From NCBI GenBank assembly GCA_937872925.1, contig CALMUT010000170.1, forward strand, positions 1 to 56,436: a stretch of DNA of 56,436 nucleotides, in the 5' to 3' direction. Shown here piece by piece: positions 24,870 to 33,081 of the stretch. Position numbers and translations under genes: made by a program. The notes beneath the pieces are model-generated. The model was given only the letters and a program-made list of their open reading frames with translations. It ran no database searches and was not told the DNA's origin. This stretch comes from an uncultured Myxococcales bacterium. Its GTDB lineage: Bacteria; Myxococcota_A; Polyangia; Polyangiales; Polyangiaceae. The stretch's first letter is position 1. Each line of letters opens with the position of its first letter.

Positions 24870-27703
24870 ACTTCCGGCGTGCGCTGCCCTGGTGTGTGCT
24901 GCTCTACTTCGTGGCCACCGTCTTCGCGAACTCATATCTGTGGCACGAAGAACTCAGTTTCCGCGCCATTGAATACAGACGCTTCGACTACGAATGGGAG
25001 TTGCAGCTGCCGTGGCGCGCCGCGAAAGGGGAATGGTCCGCCTTTGACTTCGCATACCCCGTGGGGCCGCTGTGGCAGCTATTGGCTTGGATTGGCGCCA
25101 CACTCCTGGGACAAGACGCCGAGGGATTGGTCGCCGGGCAGCACCTGATATTCCCGCTGCTGTCCCTGGGTCTGTGCGCCGCATTCGCCACGGCGGTGAC
25201 CCAAGCCCCCACCCGCCGCGCCGCAGTCCTCCTTGCACTGTGCCTGCTGGCTCTGCACGACGACGTGCGCTCATTCCGCGCGGTGGCCTTCCTAGGCGTG
25301 ATTTTCGCGTACGTGCCGCTGACATTGCCGTCTATGCGAACAGGCCGCGCGCGCTCTTGGCTGCGCCCGGCCCTGGCCGCCTGCGCGTGGCTGGCGGCTG
25401 GCTTGCTCTCCTTCGACAATTTGATCCTCGGCGGGGTCAGTCTGTTTGCCATGGTGAGTGCAGAGCTTGTCGCGAATCGAACAGCTCGTCCCGCCCTCGA
25501 TCGGTTCGGTCGCACCCTCGCGGTGGCCGCCGTGCTCGCCGCTGGCTTTGCCTTTGCACTGAGCCGCTTCGGCCACGGTCCGATCGCCTTTCTCCGGGGC
25601 ATGTCTGGAGTGGTGCGTGACTACACAATCACCCAAGCGGACGACGCCGGAGGGTTCTCGGTCGCGGGTATCCTTCTGTTCGTCATTCTGGCAACGCTGC
25701 CGACGTTGTTCTTCCTGACGCGGAAGTACTTGGACCCAACCTCTGCGATGTGGCTCGCTGGCGCGCTGCCCGGAGTCTTTCGTGGTGTGCTCCGCAGCGA
25801 CCCGGAGCACGTCTATGCGGCGGCGCTGCCCCTCGCGGCGGTGCTGTGCGTGGTATGCGCGCGCAATTGGGGAAAGCACCACACCAAAGCCGCATGGTCC
25901 GGGTTGCTGGCGAGCATTTTCATCCTGGGTTGGTTCGGTGGTCACCGCGACCGCCCTTCTGCGTGGCAACCCACAAAGCTCAGTCGCGCCTTTTCGCTGC
26001 GCGCCTCGGCGCCCTCGCCGGGGACAGACTCTGGCTACCAGGGCGACCTGCAGCGCGTCGTCGCCTGGATGCGAAGCGAGGCTGCCGCGGGCGCCGAATG
26101 TGTCACGGTCCCCCACGGCATGGGCGCCGCCCATCCACTGTCCGATGTAGATGGTCCGAACAAGAACGTCTTGCGCTGGTCCGCATCGCGTCAGCGAGAC
26201 GTGGCGGAGAAGCTGCAACGCAGGGCGTGCCCACGCCTCGTCATGCGCTTGGACACTTTCGATTGGCAACCCGCAGTGCACCAATGGGCGCTGGGGCCGG
26301 ACTTCGTGGCCCGCGCCCGATACTACGCACCAGTCGCCCGCCTCGGGCCGGCGATCTTCGGCGCAAGGCTCCGGGACAAACCCTTGGAAATGACCAGGCG
26401 TCCTATCCGTGTCTCGGAGCTGTTGAGTCGGCAGCAGCTCTCGGTGCCTGGAAGTCTTGAGCTCAGCTTTGACCGGGCCGTGCCTGAGCACCATTTGATA
26501 GAAATCGCCTACGAACTCGCCGTGCCCACTGTGCACAGATTGCTCGGCGGAATGCCTTGGCTTGAGGTGGAGTTCTTCTCGGGCAACCAGTCCCTCGGGC
26601 CGCGCACGCTACTGCCCGGGCTGGAGGTGGGCCAGAAGACAGTTCAGGTGATCGCGCCGGTACCCGAGTCGGCGGAGTGGCATTGGTACGGCCTGCGCCC
26701 AACGGAAAAGCCACGGGCCGCAACGCGCATGGTCGTCCACACAGTCGCCCGCGACGCCTCGGCGCGCCGCTTGGAGTTGCGGGTACACGCCCTGACCGAG
26801 GTCTCGCTGAGCGATCCGGGAAGCCCCCGGGCCTCGACGTGCGAACGACAGGTAGACCTTGCAGAGCGAGCGGAAGCCAACGCCTTTGGGCGCTTCACGG
26901 TTGCGGCTACCCGGGAGAAATCCATTCTGCTTCCGCCGAACCCTTTGCCAGAACCTCCTGCTGAGCTCTTCCTGCCCGTTCGCGCCTGCGAAGACTCCTG
27001 CGTCTTTGCCGACATCACCCGAGAGAGCACCGCAGGGGACGGCACCTACTTCGATGTGCACGTTGTCGACGGACCGACTCGCCCGCGGGAGGTGCGGTTC
27101 TTCATGCGACCCGGAGACTTCGCCAAAACTGTGGAGTTTCCATTGCGGCGTTTCGCCAATCGCGAAGTGCTGCTGCGTTTCGGGGTAGACCCCGGAGGCA
27201 ATACCGAAGGCGATACAGTCCGCGTGGCAACCCCCGTCGTCGCTCCGTGCCAGACGCGCAAGAGCATCCTCCAAGAGATCCATCAGGACCGCTTGGAGGT
27301 GGCCCGAGGGGTCGCAACGGCAACCGTGGACGGTCTGGTCCTGACGCCTGAACACCGATCGTCTCCTCCCGTAGACGCGCGCCTCGGCGTTGAATTGAAA
27401 TCCGGAGACTGCCTAGCGTTCACGATAGAGCCAGCGGAGACAAAAGAAGCCGGCGTCGCCATCGAAGTCAGTGTTCTCGAGTCAGACATCGTGCGACGCC
27501 TGGTACGTGAAGAGTTCCGTCCCGGGGACGTCGAGCCCCGGGGGTTCAAAGACGTGCCTCTGGAAATGTGGAAAAACAAATGGGTCAAATTGCGCTTTTC
27601 AGCTTGGCCCCTGGGCCTGGGCGACGCACCGCAAGCCCGGATCCTACGACCGCGATTGCACCCATGCGGTCGCAACGCCCCCTGGAGCCGGCACGGTGGC
27701 TAG
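24866..27703 (+). CDS. large membrane protein with C-terminal beta-sandwich domains (tandem paralogue B)
   Basis: 945 residues from the GTG at 24866, which overlaps the previous stop; a TTG at 24860 is also in frame. It matches the preceding protein segment by segment: FDYEWELQLPWRAAKGEWSAFDF versus the GEWSGRDF loop, DPEHVYAAALPL versus DAGHVYVSLLPL, ACEDSCVFADI versus PCESSCFYAEV, and FANREVLLRFGVD versus FAGREVLLRVG. Membrane part about residues 5-400, soluble C-terminal part with at least two repeated beta modules. Divergence is high, so the copies are probably old and specialised for different substrates. The stop overlaps the next gene by 8 bp. Confidence 0.75.
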   Translation: MNFRRALPWCVLLYFVATVFANSYLWHEELSFRAIEYRRFDYEWELQLPWRAAKGEWSAFDFAYPVGPLWQLLAWIGATLLGQDAEGLVAGQHLIFPLLSLGLCAAFATAVTQAPTRRAAVLLALCLLALHDDVRSFRAVAFLGVIFAYVPLTLPSMRTGRARSWLRPALAACAWLAAGLLSFDNLILGGVSLFAMVSAELVANRTARPALDRFGRTLAVAAVLAAGFAFALSRFGHGPIAFLRGMSGVVRDYTITQADDAGGFSVAGILLFVILATLPTLFFLTRKYLDPTSAMWLAGALPGVFRGVLRSDPEHVYAAALPLAAVLCVVCARNWGKHHTKAAWSGLLASIFILGWFGGHRDRPSAWQPTKLSRAFSLRASAPSPGTDSGYQGDLQRVVAWMRSEAAAGAECVTVPHGMGAAHPLSDVDGPNKNVLRWSASRQRDVAEKLQRRACPRLVMRLDTFDWQPAVHQWALGPDFVARARYYAPVARLGPAIFGARLRDKPLEMTRRPIRVSELLSRQQLSVPGSLELSFDRAVPEHHLIEIAYELAVPTVHRLLGGMPWLEVEFFSGNQSLGPRTLLPGLEVGQKTVQVIAPVPESAEWHWYGLRPTEKPRAATRMVVHTVARDASARRLELRVHALTEVSLSDPGSPRASTCERQVDLAERAEANAFGRFTVAATREKSILLPPNPLPEPPAELFLPVRACEDSCVFADITRESTAGDGTYFDVHVVDGPTRPREVRFFMRPGDFAKTVEFPLRRFANREVLLRFGVDPGGNTEGDTVRVATPVVAPCQTRKSILQEIHQDRLEVARGVATATVDGLVLTPEHRSSPPVDARLGVELKSGDCLAFTIEPAETKEAGVAIEVSVLESDIVRRLVREEFRPGDVEPRGFKDVPLEMWKNKWVKLRFSAWPLGLGDAPQARILRPRLHPCGRNAPWSRHGG

Positions 27704-28979
27704 CTTCGCCTCTCTTCGCCGCGCGGTTGTCGGACTCCGTGCCGCCAGCTTGGTCGCAGCTGGTTCAGCTCCGCCTTCGCTGCGGGAAGCCCTGGTTCAC
27801 GCGCGCCTGCGCAAGGTATTGCGCCACTCGCTTCAGTCGGTTCCGGCAGTCCAGTTGAAGCTAGCGGGCTTCGTTGAGGCGCGCGTACTTCCCCTGAAAG
27901 ACTTTCCGCCGACGACTCGTGCCGACCTCCGCAACCTGCCGTCCCTAGCGCATTTGTCAACGCTCGCGACGGGCGTCACTACGTCAGACGCCACCAGTGG
28001 CTCCTCGGGAAGTCGGCTGACCGTGGTGCGCGACGAACTCGATACTGCCATCGGCGATGCCGTTTGGATGCGCACGTACGCGCAACTTGGTTGGACCCCG
28101 GGCATGCGCCGGGCGCGCCTACGGCATCCCGATCCAGAAACTGACCACCAACCGATGCGCGGACTACGCGCTCGCCTGCACTTGCCGCAACCCGTAGAGA
28201 TTTCCTCTGCACTGCCGCCAGAGGCACAAGTCAACGCGCTACTGCGCTACTGCCCGGATTTGATCCACGGCAGTCCTTTCGAGCTGGCCCAAGTCTGCAG
28301 CGAACTCAAGCGCTGTCGGATGCGCCTGGCGCCCCGCGCCGTCGTGTGTGCTGGGGAACCGTTGCACGCGGACGTAGCGGCGCTGATTCGCGACCGCCTC
28401 GGTGTTGTTCCGCGCAGCGTGTACGGCACTTCAGAGGCTGGACTCGTGGCGTGGAGCTGTAGTCGTGGCCGCTTTCACGTCAATTCGGACGTCGTCTTCG
28501 TCGAACTGCAAAGTGACGGCAGGGACGGCCGCGCCAATGTGCTTATGACCACGCTGCTGCGTCGAGCCATGCCGCTGATCCGATTCGCGCCGGATGATGT
28601 AGTCCTTTCCCCGGACCTGGCCATGCGCTGCGGATGCGGCAGCGCGTGGCCGCTTTTTGGCGAGCCCCTCGGTCCGGAAAGCAGCTTTCTGCAGCTGCCC
28701 GACGGCACGCGTGTGGCGGAACGGGACGTCGCAGCAGCCTTGGCATCCTTCGGAGGTTCTCACCGCTTCGCGCTGACACAGACAGACAGCCAACGCGTCA
28801 ACGTGTGCGCCCAAGCCCAGGTCGTTGCCTCGAATAGAATGAGGCGAGCCGTGCGCCACGCCCTGCATCGCCTAGTGGGAGGCGAGTTAAGCTTCAGCAT
28901 CGAGCCCGTCACGAACGTGCCCCGGGGCAAGACCGGAAAGTATGCGCTGGTGCGTCGGACTTGCGGAGGCTTCCAGTGA
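27696..28979 (+). CDS. second PaaK/CapK-like adenylate-forming ligase
   Basis: 427 residues from the GTG at 27696, which overlaps the previous stop by 8 bp. The P-loop TSDATSGSSGSRLTVV, the motif SVYGTSEAGLVAWSC, RFAPDDVVLSPDLAMRCGCGSAWPLF and the C-terminal PRGKTGKYALV parallel the ligase at 20764, but similarity is low and the N-terminus is shorter on conserved blocks. It probably activates a second carboxylate type. It is placed directly before a GNAT-like transferase with GTGA coupling, suggesting ligase and transferase hand over an activated acyl group (inference). Confidence 0.83.
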   Translation: MASFASLRRAVVGLRAASLVAAGSAPPSLREALVHARLRKVLRHSLQSVPAVQLKLAGFVEARVLPLKDFPPTTRADLRNLPSLAHLSTLATGVTTSDATSGSSGSRLTVVRDELDTAIGDAVWMRTYAQLGWTPGMRRARLRHPDPETDHQPMRGLRARLHLPQPVEISSALPPEAQVNALLRYCPDLIHGSPFELAQVCSELKRCRMRLAPRAVVCAGEPLHADVAALIRDRLGVVPRSVYGTSEAGLVAWSCSRGRFHVNSDVVFVELQSDGRDGRANVLMTTLLRRAMPLIRFAPDDVVLSPDLAMRCGCGSAWPLFGEPLGPESSFLQLPDGTRVAERDVAAALASFGGSHRFALTQTDSQRVNVCAQAQVVASNRMRRAVRHALHRLVGGELSFSIEPVTNVPRGKTGKYALVRRTCGGFQ

Positions 28980-30415
28980 CGACGCCCGCGGCCCGCCTCG
29001 TGGCTCGACGACAGACCGAGCGGCTCAGCCTCGACCTAACGCCGGCGCCCACTCACACGCGTACGATCCGACTGGCGCCAGGGCAGCGCTTCGGTCCGCT
29101 GCGCATGATTGACCACGGACTACATACGCAGCAGGTAGCGCTGCTCTCTCCCATTTCAACGCCGCAGGGTTCGACGCTATCCGTTGCCGGATGTCAGATA
29201 GAGGTCTCTCCGGGTGAAGTGCATTTCGTGGACGTCGCGCGCGGAGTCTGCATCGACAACCCAACCCCCTTCGAGCGCGTGGACCTGCTGTACAGCGTCG
29301 CAACTACTCACCCACTGACGCGCGCCTTGAGCAGCGCCGGGCTGGGCGCGGAGCCCAAGCCCTTGTTGGGAGAGCTACCCGCCCGCCGCCTGTTGCGAAG
29401 CTTACCCACGTCGCTGCAACACAGCGCAGAGGGCCACGGGGCGCCGCTGCTGGCGGCGCTTCGGCACGCCCAAGCCACGGGCTCGCTGCGCCGAGTTTCG
29501 CGCGCGCGTGTGCAGGGCCAGGAAATCGAGGCCGAGGTGCTCGCGCCCGCCGAAGCCATGGCGTCGCTCTGCGCGTGGTTGGCGCCGGGGCGGCCGCCTC
29601 AGGCGACGCCACTTCCGTGGACACATCTGCGGCGTGCGATACGCCAGGGGATGGACCAAGTCGACCTGTGCCTCGTCCTGGTGCCGCGCGCGGCAAGCTC
29701 GCTTCTGCCGGCTGGCTTTGTGCGCGCACCGGGGTCTGTGAGCGTACGCGCCGACACAATCGCCGCGCTACGCAAGTGGACCACCGGCGCTGCGCCCCTA
29801 GGCAAGTACCGACGTCGGGCGCTGCGCGAAGGCATACGGGTCGACATTTTGCACAGCGCCGAGGCGCTGCATCGCGCTCACTTCGACTTCTATCGCCCTT
29901 TTCTCGAACACAAGTTCGGAGCGGCCGGGAACCCGCATAGCCTGGCGGCGTACGCAGGATATGATTGGGAAGTGCTTGCGGCACGTTCGGCTGGAGACTG
30001 GGTGGCTGCTGGCACCACTCTGATCCACCACGACCGCTACCGCTTTCTGTCTCTGGGATACGCGGAAGGCCAGCAGGGTGCGAGTCACGCCCTCTATGCC
30101 GCTGCTGTCGAGCGGGCAGCGCAGCTCAGCTTGCCGTGTCTGGACCTAGGACCGGAGCGTCCGTTTCTTGGAAACCCGGTGCTTGGCTACAAAGCCCAGT
30201 GGGGGGCAAAAATCCAGAGTGATCCTTGGCGTACCGGTTTGCTCGGGATCGGTTATCGAAAGCGCACGCCCGGCTTGGACGCGCTGCTGCAACGGTCGCC
30301 GTTGATTGTCTTTGACGGCGTTCATCTCGCGCATATGTCCCCGCACCCTGCCGAGTTTTCGAGGACAATCGGGCCAGCGCCGCACGCTCCCCCGCCCGCC
30401 GCTGCAGGCAGATAG
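28976..30415 (+). CDS. FemAB/GNAT-like N-acyltransferase family protein (2 of 4)
   Basis: 479 residues. A unique ~230-residue N-terminal region (TIRLAPGQRFGPLRMIDHG, LSVAGCQIEVSPGEVHFVD) looks beta-rich. The C-terminal half has the shared pattern KYRRRALREGIRVDIL, HFDFYRPFLEHKFG, GDWVAAGTTLIHHD, LGYAEGQQGASHALYAAAVERAAQL, LDLGPERPFLGNPVLGYKAQWGAKI, as in the proteins at 18844, 31340 and 33078. The fold moves acyl or aminoacyl groups. GTG 28976 overlaps the ligase stop (GTGA). It is the last gene of the + operon; a hairpin follows at 30421. Confidence 0.78.
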   Translation: MTTPAARLVARRQTERLSLDLTPAPTHTRTIRLAPGQRFGPLRMIDHGLHTQQVALLSPISTPQGSTLSVAGCQIEVSPGEVHFVDVARGVCIDNPTPFERVDLLYSVATTHPLTRALSSAGLGAEPKPLLGELPARRLLRSLPTSLQHSAEGHGAPLLAALRHAQATGSLRRVSRARVQGQEIEAEVLAPAEAMASLCAWLAPGRPPQATPLPWTHLRRAIRQGMDQVDLCLVLVPRAASSLLPAGFVRAPGSVSVRADTIAALRKWTTGAAPLGKYRRRALREGIRVDILHSAEALHRAHFDFYRPFLEHKFGAAGNPHSLAAYAGYDWEVLAARSAGDWVAAGTTLIHHDRYRFLSLGYAEGQQGASHALYAAAVERAAQLSLPCLDLGPERPFLGNPVLGYKAQWGAKIQSDPWRTGLLGIGYRKRTPGLDALLQRSPLIVFDGVHLAHMSPHPAEFSRTIGPAPHAPPPAAAGR

Positions 30416-30420
30416 CGGCG

Positions 30421-30436
30421 GCGCCGCTTGCGGCGC
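30421..30436. terminator. hairpin between convergent operons
   Basis: GCGCCG-CTTG-CGGCGC, a perfect 6-bp stem with a 4-nt loop, 5 bp after the stop at 30415 and 61 bp beyond the end of the oppositely directed oxygenase gene. The position suits a bidirectional terminator, but no T-run is present on either strand. Confidence 0.4.
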
Positions 30437-30497
30437 GGCTGAGCCAAGCCCAGCGCGTAAGTAGTACTCCAATGGATGGATCTTACGACACAGCCCG

Positions 30498-31343
30498 CTA
30501 GGAACTGGTCGCGACGGCCTGATACCAGTTACGCCACTTGAATACTTCGTCGCAAGGTGGAACCAGCACCCGTGCCTGCGCTGACTCCGCGGCATGTATG
30601 AAAGCCGCAGGGAAGTCCTCGGGATAGTTCCGCCGCAACGCATCCGACCAGAAGACCTCGCCCCCCTTGTGTTCTTCCCGCACCGCCCTCCGCTGCATAT
30701 GCTCCAGGTAGTGGCTTGCGCTTTCGGACGCCGACGCATTGAAATAGAGCACATACTTTTCCCGAGCCTGTTGGCCGGCGAGCGGCCGCGCGCTGACGTG
30801 GGGGAGGCGATAGTCGAAGACCAGGGCGTCCCCCGCGCGCAGCGGTACCCGCACCCGGCGCAGGGGCCGAAGCAGGCGATCGCGGAGCGCCTTGCAAGCA
30901 TAGGCCATCCGCGGCGGCGCCCAGCGCATTGGCAAACGATGCGCGCCGGGAATGACCTCCAGCCCACCACCGCCCGCAGCGTTGTCTTGTAAATAAATAC
31001 CGCACTTCACCACCCGGAAGTGCTCTCGCTGCAGCGCCAGATGCGGGCCGTCGGGATCGCTGTCCGCATGCCATACGCCGTACATATCGTGCTGCGCGCA
31101 CAAGTCCGGGACGGTAAAATAGTCCGCACCAAGGGCCTGCCTCAAGCGCCGTACGAGGGGCTCTCTAAACGGCAATTGCATCAGCGAAGGGCTGGCTTGT
31201 AGCTGAGAGAACCTCAAAAACCGCGGGCTTCCAGCAGCGACAAAGCGACCAGACAGTTCGTCGCGCAGCGCGCAAACCGCGTCCGAATCGAGCAGGGCAG
31301 GCACGACGAAGAAGCCGCGCTGGTGCAACTCGGCGTCCGTCAT
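30498..31343 (-). CDS. phytanoyl-CoA dioxygenase-like Fe(II)/2-oxoglutarate oxygenase
   Basis: 281 residues. The iron-binding H-x-D is in VWHADSDPDG, and the distal His and 2-oxoglutarate Arg lie in LPHVSARPLAGQQAREKYVLYF. The sequence between (GIYLQDNAAGGGGLEVIPGAHRL) is the PhyH jelly-roll hallmark. Such enzymes hydroxylate or otherwise oxidise unactivated C-H bonds, often in lipids or natural products. ATG 31343 overlaps the stop of the GNAT gene at 31340 (ATGA); an upstream TTG is unlikely. It is the last gene of the - strand operon. Confidence 0.87.
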   Translation of the reverse strand: MTDAELHQRGFFVVPALLDSDAVCALRDELSGRFVAAGSPRFLRFSQLQASPSLMQLPFREPLVRRLRQALGADYFTVPDLCAQHDMYGVWHADSDPDGPHLALQREHFRVVKCGIYLQDNAAGGGGLEVIPGAHRLPMRWAPPRMAYACKALRDRLLRPLRRVRVPLRAGDALVFDYRLPHVSARPLAGQQAREKYVLYFNASASESASHYLEHMQRRAVREEHKGGEVFWSDALRRNYPEDFPAAFIHAAESAQARVLVPPCDEVFKWRNWYQAVATSS

Positions 31344-32371
31344 GATTCGCAAACCGTCACTTTCAATCCCAGCTCCAGCGAAAGCTCGCGATGCCGCTTG
31401 GCACCGTCCTCATTTCCTGTGAGCAACGCCAATCCGTGGTCGGGGTCCTCGACAACCAGGGGCGCCTGCGCGAGCAGACCCCGTCCGCGCGCAGGCTCCT
31501 TCCCCAGGCGAATGGCCAGGCTACGTTCGCAGTACGGGGAGCGCATCATCTGGGGACACCACTGCCTCTTGTAGTGCAAGACTGGGTCGAGCACGAAGGG
31601 GGGGTGCATGCCCAACTCCAAGTGCGCTACCCGTCGACAATAGGCGCGAGCAAAAGCGGCAAAATACAGAGCGTGTCCGGCGCCGCGTTGCCGATGGGAC
31701 AAGTCACCTCTATCAAAGCCCAGCTCGACGAATACGTAGTCCATCCCATCGCGATAGCCCGCGGCGGCGGCAACCCACTTCCCGCCCTGCGTGATGGCCA
31801 GGATCTCCGGGGGCTCCGCATACGCTCCGTATTCCGTCACTTGCCGCAACTTGACTCGGGCCCCCCGCAACGCGCGCTGCGTGGGCTCGTAAAAGTCGGA
31901 GAAGAATCGGCGCCAGGCCTCCCGTCCAAACGCCACATGGAAGCCGTAGCCGGCGCGGCGGATCTGCCGAGCGTATTTGCCAAAGGGTGGCCCTGCAGCG
32001 GCAATCCGAGCCGACATCCTCGCCACGTCCGACTTTAAGGAAAGCTGTCTAGGCGCCACGTGCCACGGCGCCCCCAGAGCGCGCGCCCGATTGAGTGGCA
32101 TGGCCACCAGCAGGAGGTCCCCACTGCCTAGAACTTCGGCCAAATCCGCCGGGCGTGCCCGGGGCAAGAACTCCAAGCGCTCCAGGCGCAGCTGCCCCCG
32201 AGCGAAGTGCCGCGATAACAAGTAGCGTTCACGCGAGTCGCCGATGAGTACCACCCGAAAACTCCCGCCGTCATCGAGGCCTGCGCAATACGAGGCAAGT
32301 GCATCGGGTTCACGCGGGTCTGAAGTCCGCCCATCAAGTAAGCGCAGCACGCGTCGTAAGCCAAGAGTCAC
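31340..32371 (-). CDS. FemAB/GNAT-like N-acyltransferase family protein (3 of 4)
   Basis: 343 residues from GTG 32371 (GTGA with the UPF0489 stop). The shared pattern is present: KYARQIRRAGYGFHVAF, FFSDFYEPTQRALRG, GGKWVAAAAGYRDGMDYVFVELGFDRGD, ALYFAAFARAYCRRVAH, LELGMHPPFVLDPVLHYKRQWCPQM. The Gly of the usual WG ending is replaced by Cys. The N-terminal ~140 residues (LRRVLRLLDG...LGSGDLLLVAMPLNRARALGA) are of unknown fold. It sits between UPF0489 and the oxygenase in a fully overlapping gene string. Confidence 0.75.
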   Translation of the reverse strand: MTLGLRRVLRLLDGRTSDPREPDALASYCAGLDDGGSFRVVLIGDSRERYLLSRHFARGQLRLERLEFLPRARPADLAEVLGSGDLLLVAMPLNRARALGAPWHVAPRQLSLKSDVARMSARIAAAGPPFGKYARQIRRAGYGFHVAFGREAWRRFFSDFYEPTQRALRGARVKLRQVTEYGAYAEPPEILAITQGGKWVAAAAGYRDGMDYVFVELGFDRGDLSHRQRGAGHALYFAAFARAYCRRVAHLELGMHPPFVLDPVLHYKRQWCPQMMRSPYCERSLAIRLGKEPARGRGLLAQAPLVVEDPDHGLALLTGNEDGAKRHRELSLELGLKVTVCES

Positions 32372-33081
32372 TGCCCCACCGTGATCTTCCGCAACCACCG
32401 ATCCACTCGGTAGCCCATGCGTTCGATACGCCCGGGGCGCTTGGCCCGGGGCGGAGCAGGCAACTCGACCACCGTTGCAGAAAAGCGCTCACGCAGTCGC
32501 GCAATGAATCTTTCGACGCGACCGCCGACCGCGTGACAGTACATCGGGGAGCGCGCCAAGAAGACGGACCCGGGCTGCACCGACCACTCCAGTCGGAAGA
32601 ACTCTTCGATGGCAGGTTCGATGCTGTCGTGAGGAGCGAGGCGCGACGCGAAGAAGTCGAAGTCCAAGTCGAGGTCCTCGCCTTCGAAGATGGGAGCGAG
32701 CGTTTCAGCTTCGATACAGCACGCAAACTCCAAAGGAACCCAGGGACTACGCAGAGGCCGCATCCAGCGCTGCCCAAGGTCCGAGCAAAACGCCACGCTT
32801 CCCAGATCGCGGTCGCGACCACCATAGGGACCGAAGGCCCATCGGATCGAGCGCACCCTCCCTTCCAGCACGGCATGAGAGAGGAAGTTCCCTCCGTCAA
32901 CATGCCCTTCGAGTAGCCGCGGGTCGAAGCGCGCTGCCCCTAACTTCCGCGCGCGATCGATGACCAGGCCGCGCAGATCGCAGTGCGCGTCGAAACGCAA
33001 GAGTCGCAAATCACGAACATTCGATCGACGCCACAGATGCAGCATCGCCGAGTGGTCGTCAGAAACGTAGAGCGTGGTCAC
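32368..33081 (-). CDS. UPF0489 family protein
   Basis: 237 residues from GTG 33081, which overlaps the stop of the GNAT gene upstream (GTGA). N-terminal YVSDDHSAMLHLWRR, LLRFDAHCDLRG, GGNFLSHAVLEGRVRSIRWAFGP and FEGEDLDLDFDFFASRL are UPF0489 hallmarks. FDAHCD and LDLDFDFF resemble the metal-binding DAHxD and DxD motifs of the arginase/ureohydrolase fold, so a metal-dependent amide or guanidine hydrolase is possible (inference). It is flanked on both sides by GNAT-like transferases, which suggests a substrate or product with C-N bonds. Confidence 0.8.
   Translation of the reverse strand: MTTLYVSDDHSAMLHLWRRSNVRDLRLLRFDAHCDLRGLVIDRARKLGAARFDPRLLEGHVDGGNFLSHAVLEGRVRSIRWAFGPYGGRDRDLGSVAFCSDLGQRWMRPLRSPWVPLEFACCIEAETLAPIFEGEDLDLDFDFFASRLAPHDSIEPAIEEFFRLEWSVQPGSVFLARSPMYCHAVGGRVERFIARLRERFSATVVELPAPPRAKRPGRIERMGYRVDRWLRKITVGQ

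Noticed and set aside
25292..26536. 414-aa - strand ORF opposite paralogue B
   Set aside because: Shadow reading; no motif and no Shine-Dalgarno; the + frame aligns with the neighbour gene.
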